A stretch of DNA of 64,000 nt from Macrotrachela quadricornifera. Lineage: Eukaryota > Rotifera > Eurotatoria > Philodinida > Philodinidae. The stretch lies in contig JAJEKB010001071.1 of NCBI GenBank assembly GCA_022393335.1, forward strand, positions 20,780 through 84,779, given 5' to 3'. Every line of letters begins with the position of its first letter. Position 1 is the first letter of the stretch. The notes under the pieces are model-generated. The model saw only the letters and a list, made by a program, of their open reading frames with translations, was not told where the DNA came from and searched no databases. Positions 38,380 to 49,300 of the stretch are shown piece by piece. Position numbers and translations under genes: made by a program.

Positions 38380-40131
38380 ATGGGCTCACATGTTAGTTGT
38401 AATAATATCGATGGTCAAACGAATAGTACATCATCTATAAATAATAATAATATAAATGAACAAAATTCATATGATGAATCAACACAATCACATGTTTATA
38501 TTAAAGATAAATTTCGGCTAGAATTTCTTGATTGTAATTGTTGTTGTGATACAACAAAGAAAATAGCTAATTGTGACTTTCAAGGTATTAATGTATTACA
38601 AGATTTATATGAAATGGTACGTAAATTTAATATTCAAAGATATTATCATTAATCTATAATGCTTGGTAATTATAGATTGTATGCAGTTATTAGTTAGATT
38701 TTTGAATCATTAATTAATAATCACTAAATATTAGAAATCAAAGCTCAACAAATCTTGATATTGAAAGTTGCAAGTGGAGTAATATTCGTAATTTTTATAA
38801 GGAATGTCCTATACGTTGTAAGCCTCTAGAGTAATCTAGTTTATATATAGATAAAAATTGATCTATATTCAATTATACCAATATAACGTTTTAAATAGTG
38901 TACTCTTAGATGGTATTATCTCTTTTTATAATAGTGATAATCAAAATCTTGAAATTAATAAGTATCTTTTTTTAGAAAGTATTAGTGAACCATCTATTTA
39001 CTATAACGTAATAGAATTATAGAAAATAATATGTAATTATTAAGATCGGATTTTTGTTGACACACATTAAGAGTTGCTATTTGTGTCATCTTTGTATTTA
39101 TACTCTAAATAAACTTTAAAATCAATAGAAAGTAAAACTTTCTTTCGTTGATTTTGAATAGTTTATTTTACGTATAACTACAATGATAACACGAATAGCA
39201 ACACATTATATCTGTCGAAAAGAAAAATCTTGATACTTAAAAAAAAAAAGATACTCACTGATTTTCAAACTTTGAGTATCACCATTATCTGAGAGTATAT
39301 CATTTAAAATATTGTCGTAAGTACTTAAAATTGATACGAGAATATATATATATAAAGTACTCAAACATCTCTCATACATACTTGAAAATTGATGAACACC
39401 TGTTACTTCCTATTTCCTCGATGCTAAAATGCTAGATAAACTATTTGTTTTTGAAAGTGAGCGTTGAAAGCATCGACCTATTTTTTAGTATTTATATACT
39501 AGCTTTATCTGCATCCAACGACTCTTCGAAAAATTCAATTTTTTTGAAAATGTTTATTTTTAAGAATAAATAGTTTATCTGGCATTTTATCACTGAGGAA
39601 ATAGAAAATAACAGGTGTTCGTAGATAAATTTTGAATTGTATCATTTGAATCTATTTTTAGTTCCGTTCGAAGTAGATGTTTCGCAAGTGTGTGTGTGAG
39701 TATAATTCATTCAATTCTCTCTGTCTATATGAATACATTAATAATATCTTTCCTTTCGAAGTGCTCGCATATTTTACATGTAGGCAGCTGATATTAGATA
39801 TAGTTAGATAGAGTTATGAAACATTCTTTAGTGTTAATCTGTCAAATATCATTAAAACAATAGTTGATAATTATTTTAGACATATTCATAATTTATTTTT
39901 AATTTTTGAATTATTTTAAATCAATAAAAAAAATAAATTCCAACGAATTGTATTATTTAGGTTGTAACACCTGAATATAAACTTAATTGTCGATGTTCAT
40001 GTGGTGATGATAATGATGATAGAAAACAATCAATAAAATTTGGTTTAACAGGAACTCCAAATGCACATATAACATGTGATGGTCTTGATTTATCTTGTCC
40101 AACATCTAGTGACTCAGTAACAAAACAATAA
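38380..40131 (+). CDS. Small Cys-rich protein, putatively N-myristoylated, unrecognised
   Basis: Exons 38380-38616 and 39961-40131 (phase 0) give 135 residues. The start MGSHVSCNN fits the N-myristoylation pattern (Gly2, Ser6) with Cys7 next to it as a possible palmitoylation site, suggesting membrane-anchored cytosolic location (inference). Residues about 55-60 have a DCNCCCD cluster, and the second exon has NCRCSCGDD and further Cys residues, so metal binding is possible. The family is not recognised. The intron (38617-39960, 1344 bp) contains two separate foldback elements. The gene begins 114 bp after the R-SNARE stop and ends 190 bp before PPIP5K. Confidence 0.65.
39060..39207. repeat. 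Short foldback hairpin (intron of the 38380 gene)
   Basis: A palindrome with arms of about 65 bp and a loop of only about 5 bp. The left arm has TTGCTATTTGTGTCATC and AAAATCAATAGAAAG; the right arm, reverse-complemented, has TTGCTATTCGTGTTATC and AAAATCAACGAAAG. This would form a long, nearly closed hairpin if transcribed. Confidence 0.75.
39379..39640. repeat. Foldback element (intron of the 38380 gene)
   Basis: Left arm about 39379-39470 and right arm about 39550-39640 are inverted copies. Shared blocks include AACACCTGTTA, CTATTTCCTC and AGATAAACTATTTGTT (variant TTATT). They are separated by about 80 bp. The element is non-coding. Confidence 0.7.
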
Positions 40132-40258
40132 CAGAGGGCGTTAGTAATATAAATATAGGTTTATTAACGAGCCAATGTTTAATTAGAATATTTTGATTGA
40201 TTAAAGGAGATATGTTTTAATAAATCGCAATACTGATTGTTTTTTCTTCTTGTTGATT

Positions 40259-40259
40259 A

Positions 40260-40302
<43 letters not shown>

Positions 40303-40316
40303 TAATAATAATAATA
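40259..40316 (+). repeat. (AAT)n microsatellite just upstream of PPIP5K ATG
   Basis: About 19 AAT/TAA repeats with one interruption near 40301, ending 6 bp before the ATG at 40322. It probably lies in the 5' UTR or at the transcript start. Confidence 0.9.
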
Positions 40317-40321
40317 GAGAA

Positions 40322-43300
40322 ATGAGTGAACGTAGTGATAGTGTAAAACTGGATGAAGTTTGTGGTGAATCTATAAATGGTGATGATAATAATGATGTAT
40401 TATTTGATGAAGTTAACAATACAGATGACAGCGAAGTAATTTTATTTATTTATTGATTTAAATGATTATTAATATTTTCTTTTTTATGATTAGGAGGATC
40501 GTCGTTTTATAACTGTTGGTATTTGTGCTCAATGGAAAAAAATAAAAGCAAAACCAATGGAAGAAATTTTACAGCGTTTAGAACAATTTGAATTTCTTCG
40601 TATACTTGTTTTTCCTGAAACAACAATACATGAAAAACCTATTGAAGAATGGCCATTTTGTCATGTTTTAATTAGTTTTCATAGTAAAGGTTTTCCATTA
40701 ACTAAAACACAAGAATATGCACGTTTACATCGACCATTTCTTATTAATGATCTTGATAATCAATGGTATATCATGGATCGTATTAAAGTACATGAAATAC
40801 TTAAAAATGCTGGAATAGAACAACCACGTTTTGGTGTACTTAGACGAACTTTAAATGATGGTAAAGTTTTTTTTCACTAAAAAAAAAATTTTCTTTTCTT
40901 TTATTTTTCTAGATGGAACATGGAAAACATTATCTATTGTTAATGAACAAGATGATCATATTGAAATAGATGGTGAAATATTTCATAAACCATTTGTGGA
41001 AAAACCTGTATCAGCTGAAAATCATGATGTCTATATTTATTTTCCATCGTCAGCTGGTGGTGGTTCACAGAGATTGTTTCGAAAAGTATTAAATATTTAA
41101 AAATTATATTGAAATATATATATATATATAATGTTTTTGTTAGATTGGTAGTCGAAGTAGTGTATATACATCGGAGAACAGTATTCGTAAAGATGGTTCA
41201 TATATTTATGAAGAATTTATGCCAACTGATGGTACTGATGTTAAAGTATGAATTTTATTTATTATATTTTTTTTTTGAAATATGAATAATTATTTATTTA
41301 ATAGGTTTATACGGTTGGTGCTGAATATGCACATGCTGAAGCAAGAAAATCACCAGGACTTGATGGTAAAGTTGAACGTGATGAATTTGGTAAAGAAGTA
41401 CGATATCCAGTTATATTACGTGCTGATGAAAAGTTAATTGCTATGAAAATATGTTTAGCATTTAAAGTATAATTAAATTTTGTTTTATTTTTTTTTTTAA
41501 ATAAAATAAATTATTATTAAAATATTATTTTTGTTTTTCGTTTTTAGCAAACTGTATGTGGTTTTGATCTACTTCGTGCTGAAGGAAAATCATTTGTATG
41601 CGATGTAAATGGTTTTAGTTTTGTTAAAAATAGTACAAAATATTATGATGATTGTGCATCAATTCTCGGGTATTTTTGCTTTTATTTGAAAAAAAAATTA
41701 TATTAAATTAATTTTGTATATGTTTTTTTTCTTTTCAAAAGACATATGATTATGCGTGAACTTGCACCATCGTTTTCTATTCCATATCCATTAGCTTATC
41801 AACCTGAAGATCCACCTATTGTACCAACAGCATTTGGTACTAGAATGGAACTTCGTTGTGTTATTGCTGTTATTCGACATGGTGATCGAACACCAAAACA
41901 AAAAATGAAAATGGTTGTTCTACATCCATTGTAAGATATATTCATTTTTGATTTTAAGAAACAGAACTAAGCGAATCAAGTCAAGATATTTTTGTCATTT
42001 TTTTCATTTTCTAATGCTACAAGAGAAAAGTTTAACAATCAATTTTTCATAGCACGGTCTCTATTTTGTTCCTACACAAAAGAAATAGAATAATTATACA
42101 CAATATAGAACAGCAGAACTTCTATAGGTTGATCAATAAAATAAGAGTATCAGAATGACCTTTTCTTCTTAGTAAAATTCCATGCCAAAATAACAAAAAT
42201 GTCATTTTTATGAGCAACGATCTAGGCTTGAATTTATTTGCAAGTAAAAATGACGTATTTATATTTGAATTAGAGAAAAAATTATTTATGATAAAATCTA
42301 TGATCAAAACATCAATTTTCGATGATTAATAGTATTTACTCTTAACTAATGATTTATTGATCTTCATAAACGATCGAAAATAGAACAGAACGAGACGAAA
42401 CATGCATATTCAGTAATATGCGTAGGCTTAGATTTACGATCAGGTGAATAAATACGTTAAAAAAAATCGTTTTCATGTCGTATATTTAATTAAGATAAAA
42501 GTTATGAATCATAAAAAATTTAATTTTATAAATTGCGACTTTTTCTATATGAGCAAATGGATTTTTTATTTATGAACAAATGACTCGAGGCAAAATCTTA
42601 TAATTTTTAAGTGCAAATCATGAATTGAACCTATCCAATTCTAATCAAAAAGAATTATTGTAATATATAAATAGAAAAAACTGTATCTATACTCCTTCCA
42701 TCAAAGATATATCTAAGAAACTAAAATTTGTTTGAATTCAAGATATCTATATTTTGCACTTTGTTCACGCTTATTATATTAAATTTTTATCATAGATAAT
42801 TAACTTGAAAACTGATACGAATATTATTAAATGCCTTAGAGATTTTCATTATATTTCATATATTAATATCGCAGAATCTAATATTAAAAATTTTTTTCTT
42901 AAAAGATTTTTTCAATTATTCGAAAGATATAATGGACCAAAAACCGGTCATTTGAAATTAAAAAATCCTGGTCAACTTCAAGTTTGTATATATTTATTTT
43001 CTATATCATTAATAAAATTTATTAATTATAGGAAGTTCTTGATATTGCTCGAACATTAGTTAAAGAACTTGATGATAAACAAATAAGTGTAAAATTAAAA
43101 TAAAATAATAACTATAAATATATGAAAATAAAATATGTATATTTTGTTTTTGTAGCAATTTCCAAATTTACCTGAAACAAAAGCAAAATTAGTTCAACTT
43201 AAACAAGTACTAGAATTATATGGACATTTTTCTGGTATTAATAGAAAAATTCAATTAAAATATTTACCAAAAGGACCATCAAAAAAATCAAGTAGTGAAG

Positions 43301-46300
43301 ATGGTAAATTAATTTTTTTAGTATTAGATTAGAATAAATTCTATATTATTAATTCATATTTATGTTTTTATTTAGAAAATAAAGACATTCCATTACAACC
43401 ATCATTACTCTTAATAGTTAAATGGGGTGGACAATTAACTCACACAGGCAAAAATCAAGCTGAATCACTTGGAAAAGTAAAAAAGAAAGAAAAAAACAAA
43501 AACAAAAATATTTTTATTTTTATTTTATTTAATCTTCTAAGGCATTTCGTAAAATGTATCCAGGTGGTCAAGGTGCTGGTGGTGATCGACCTGATGTTGG
43601 TCTTCTTCGTTTACATTCCACATTTCGACATGATTTAAAAATTTATGCATCAGATGAAGGTCGTGTACAAATGACAGCTGCTGCTTTTGCTAAAGGATTA
43701 TTAGCACTTGATGGTGAATTACCTCCAATACTTGTACAAATGGTTAAAAGTGCAGATACAAATGGTTTACTTGATAATGATGTTGATTCAACAAAAGAAC
43801 AACAAAAAGTTAAACAAACATTACATGATCTTTTAGCAAAAGATCGACAATTTACACAAGAAGATTATGATATAGTTAGTTAATTAAAAAAGAAAAATTG
43901 ATAATTTTAATGTCTTTTTTTTTTCTTGCTTATTAATTAGATTGCACCAAATCGTTCGCGTTCATTAACGTCATCAATGGATTTTATTAAAAATCCTGTT
44001 ACTATGTGTCGAAAAATATTTGAATACATTCGTGGAATGACTGAAGTTATTCGAGGACATGTACTTAATGGTGGTACAGGTATGTTTCATATTTTAAGAA
44101 AAAAGTAAGTTTTGTATTAAATGTTAAAAATATAATCAAAAAAATCTTCTCTCAAGATTGGTTCAAATATCAACATTTCATTTTCTTTCACTTATTTGTA
44201 TACAGGAATGTAAATAGAGAGGAGAAGAGTGAAACGTAATACTTCTCTCTCTCTTACTCTTAAAATTCGACTATGCAGTTTCCTACTTTGCCATGCGTCT
44301 ATAATGTATTTCTCTTTCTCACAGTGTGGAGCCAGGTGGACATATATGATCTATCATTTTCTGAAATAGTAGTTTTCAAAGTTTTATAGAGTCTTGAAAA
44401 AGAATTCAGCAAAGTTTTTGTTCAGAAATCAGTATGAATAATTTAATGTAAAAGAGGATCTGTATATTGTAAATCCTACAAAGAGATAATATCTGATCGA
44501 ACGTGCACTTATAAAGGTATTTGAATTCATTACACAAGTTTTCCAATGTTGAATGAAATAAAATTCAAAATATTTTTCGAACAAATATAGACAGAATTCT
44601 TTTAATACTCAAAAAAATATTTTCTAGATTCTAATCAGAAGAAAACCGTTTCAAGGCACGAATAAAAACTGTTTTTCTACAATAGAGGTCACATGTCCGC
44701 CAGGTCATGCGAAAGCTTCCCACTGTGCTCCCCTTCCGCCCCCTTGCAATTCCTGCTTCAGGTGATGAAATAAAGGGGACCCATAAATAATGAGGGTCTT
44801 AGTATTTTGACTATAACTTTTATATTTTTCGAGCCTTTGATTTGATTGTTTCTCTAGAAGACGCACCGTGAAATTCTCTAGAAAATCGTATGCAAAGAGC
44901 TCCTTCAATGAAGAAATATAAATTTACATCTAGTCACCATGAAAACGGTCCATTTTAGAGCATTTTCATGGTGATCAGATGTATTTTTTATAGGTCTTCA
45001 TTTTGTGGAAAATTTCACAGTGCATCTTTTGACATACGAATCAAGTCAAAAGCTCGAAAAATATAAAAGTTATAGTCAAAATACTAAGACCTTCCTTATT
45101 TTTGTGCCACCCGTTACATTCCTATTTTCATTACTAAATACAAAAATTTTGTTTTATTATATTTTAGGTACACTTTATCTTAATGAAACATGGGATTTAT
45201 GTTTAAGACGATGTATGTTTATTAATAATAAAATTTTTTTAAAATTAATATAATTAAATAAATATATTAAGGGTTTAAATTAGAAAAAGATTTTTATAAT
45301 ATACAAAAAGATAAATTTAATATATCAAAAGTACCTGATATATATGATACAATAAAATATGATTTACTTCATAATAAAAATGTTCTTCAATTTCCACATG
45401 CTGAAGATTTATATGTATCTTCAAAAGCATTAGCTGATATTGTTGTACCTCAAGTAAAAAAATTTAATTGATTAAATATTTAATTTGAAAATAAATTTTC
45501 TTAGGAATATGGTATGACAATAGAAGAAAAATTAAGTATTGCTCGTGGAGTTATTACACCATTACTTCGAAAAATTCGAGCTGGTAAAAAAAAAAGAGAA
45601 AGAAATCTTTTCTTTAACTAAATCGAATATAATTCTTTTTATATTTCTAGATCTTCAATGTAATTTAACTGGTGTTCTTACTCATGATGAACATGTTAAT
45701 AAATTAGATCCAAGGTAAAATATTGAATTTAATTATTTATAAAAGAACAAAAAAAAAAATAATAATTCAATATAATATAAATAGTAATTGAAAATCTTAG
45801 TTAAATTATCATACTATAGGTACTTGAATCAATACGATTCAAATCTAATCAGGTATCATTTTAACAATGCTGTATTCTTTTCCTTAGCTCTTTGAATTTT
45901 AATTCTTTTATTTTATTTTTTTTATCTATCTATTTATTATGATTGATAGAATTTTAAGATAAAAAAAAATACTAATTTTAAAGAAATTTTATTCTAGACT
46001 GCATGTAAATGCAAGCAGCATTATATATATATATATATATTTATTGAATTTTGTTCTTTTCTTTTCTATTATTACATATATAAAAATTTTTTTTTATCAA
46101 TTATAGTTATTCAAAAGGTATTCAAACACCTGGTCGACATGTTCGTACACGATTATATTTTACTAGTGAATCTCATGTTCATTCACTTTTAACAGCTATT
46201 CGTTATGGTGGTTTATTAAATGTAAAAACAAAATATTATTATTTTATTTATTAAATAAAAAGATCATATTTTATTTTATTTTTATATTAGATATCAAATG

Positions 46301-49300
46301 ATGAACAATGGAAACGTTCAATGGAATATTTAGATACAGTTTCAGAATTAAATTATTTAACACAAATTGTTATTATGTTATATGAAGATTCAAGTGAAGA
46401 ACCAAATTCTGAACGACGTTTTCATGTTGAATTACATTTTTCACCTGGTGCTTATGGATTTTTTGATGTACAACCAGAAGTGATTATATTAAATTAATAT
46501 TTTCAATTAATTTATTAATAAAATTGTGTTTTTTTTTCTTTATAGATTGATTCAGTCAGTTCAGAAGCTCAAAGTATTCGTACGATTTTACCAAAAAGTA
46601 CTCGAGAAGCAGCTCATAGTCCACCAAGACATCGAATCAAAATACCATCTGCATCATCACCACCATCAGCAGAATCAAATGTATCCTTATCATTAACACC
46701 ATCCCCACCCAAATTAAATCCAAAGATAGCTTCACTTATAGCTGATAGTATAGAGTTACCAGTTTCTTCAGAAACATCACGTCCTAAATTGATTAAACAA
46801 CAATCATTTCCAGCGAAAACTATTTATCGAAGTAATAGTGCAGCGACATCGGGTCAATCACCAGAACAAACTAGTTCTGTTGAAGATAAACCTAATTCCA
46901 AACAACGTATGTCTATCTATTCTCTTATTTTTCACATGATATAAAGAAAGCATTAAATATTCTTTTATAGAATCTATTAGTCATAACCATAATTATGTAA
47001 TAAAACCTAAATCACTTGAAGATGATGAATCAAATTTACAACGTAAGTTTATCTTACTAAAATTAATATATCTCTATTGTTATCTAGCAATTATATTATT
47101 GTTATTATTTTAAAAAGGCAAAATTTTCTACCGTCGTCTCTTAGGTGGGAGACAATTTGTGTAGCTATGTACTTTGGTGCACATCTCATATCTTACATCT
47201 TCTAGCCTTTTATAAAATATAACCTGCTTACTAATAATGGATTTTTCTGCTTAATATTCCTTCTTCTAGACATAACATCACAGCATTTTGATTCATTTCC
47301 TATATCCTGTATGAGATCACGTCGAAAATCGAGTGCAATATCCAGCTTTTATGCAGCAAGATCATATCCACAATCGGGTTTGTCATATAGGATTGGAATT
47401 TCACGACGTAAATCGGGTACAATATTAGTGCGCATTTGTGTGTATATAGGGAATAAGTTGTGTGATTAACCTGATTTTTCCTGCTCATATGATGACGATG
47501 TATTTATTTGTTTGAAAACACATATACACATATATATATATATTTATATTTATATTGATCACTTAAATTACAGATTATTTTGCTCATTTGTTGAAGGGTT
47601 GCTTATTAGCTGTGTTATTCAAATTTTATTTCTTATGATATAAAAAAATCTAATATTGAAAAAAACAAAAGAATCTAATATTTTATTTTATACTTTTTTT
47701 AGAAACAACATTTCCACATAATTATTATAATACAGTACATGGTGCTTCAGCAGATAAAAATAATTGTATGTTAATGTTTATTTTATATTGAAAAAATAAA
47801 ATTTTTTTACGAATATATTTTATTAGATAATTATGTTCCATTAACAAGTATTTTTAGTACAAGAGTAATTAGTGGTGCAAAATCAACACCTGATCTTAAT
47901 AAATTACTTGAACGAAAACAAGCTGGACGTATGTATATATTAAATTTAATAGTAGATATTTTGTAAAAAGAAGAAAATATATTATTTTGAGTATATTAAT
48001 ATCTTAAAAAGTGTTTTAAATATTTATGATTGTGTAAAAATTGACAAGTTTGCTTTTTATAATACTTTTTGATAAAGTTAAAAACCAATAAAATATTATG
48101 GTTAAGCAACGTTACCGTTTACAAACACATTAGATTAAGTTATCTGTAAAAATGATTGTACACATATCAAAAACATATATGTATATATATCTACAGAAGA
48201 ATTCGAGATAGTCACACAGAACTTATTAGTTTTCATAAATGTTTGCTTCTTCTTTGAGTAAACTAAAAATATGTGAATAGATTCATTCTTGAGTGACTAG
48301 TTGAGAGATGAGATGTATTATATGATATGAGATTGAAATTTCGAGCTGACAAATTTCTAGTGATTGAATTGCAATTCAAAAATTTTGCGCTCCATATTCT
48401 TGATATTGTTCATTGATGGGACATGGCTTAAGCTTTTCCATCTTAATGATCAGAAGTTTTAAATTCGAACTTATCTCATCTCTAAACAAATCACTTAAGA
48501 ATGGATGTAATTACATATTTTTACTTTGCTTATAGAAGAAGAAAATATTTATGAAAACTAATACGTGCTGTGTAATTATTTCGAATTTCTCTGTATATAT
48601 TTATGCTTTGCATTTTATTCTCATATGTCAACAAATGATTCTTGAAAATTTCTAGAAATTTTACGGAAAAGTAAATTTCTGGTTTCTGATCTCCACTGAA
48701 TTTTGCATAGTAAGATCCTAAATAATCATTAATAAGGATTATATTTATGAAAGCTTCCATAGGTCTAATGAATTCGTTAAAATTTGTACTAATCTGATAT
48801 TTGCCACTTTATGTAAACAGAATGAGATTCATTAGGTCAATCAAAACAATTGCATTTACCATACGTTTTTGATTTGTAAACAAATTAAGATGATATTAAC
48901 GACTATGAACCTTAATAAAAAAGAAAAATTTGAATATTTCCATTACGACTTGACCGAACGAGCGTAGTTTTTTTCCTGCGAATAGAGGCATGTTCAAACT
49001 TCAAATCCACACGAACCAAGTTTGTGAAAACTTTTATCAAGTATCAATATTGATCTCAATAAGGAAATTCTACGTTTTTCATAAATAGGAAAAAATTATA
49101 TATTTAACAAAGCATGTCATCAATCTCGTCTGTATGAATTTGGAATGTGAAGATGCCTCGATCCTTAATAAAAAATGAGCCTGTTTGGCTGAACCATAAT
49201 AAAGACATTCAATTTTTTCTTTGTGCAATGAATTTCTGAACTTCCTATATGTCTTCTTTTGTTTCATTTATGGGAGTCTTAGAGACACACTGCAGTGATT

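Noticed and set aside
40201..40419. Minus-strand ORF with a long poly-Tyr run
   Set aside because: It is the antisense reading of the (AAT)n microsatellite plus the first PPIP5K exon; poly-Tyr here is an artefact of the repeat.
44705..45253. Two ORFs on opposite strands that encode nearly the same peptide ([13 protein letters not shown] in both)
   Set aside because: They are the two arms of one palindrome read outward from mirror positions, inside a PPIP5K intron; the similarity is structural, not a duplicated gene.
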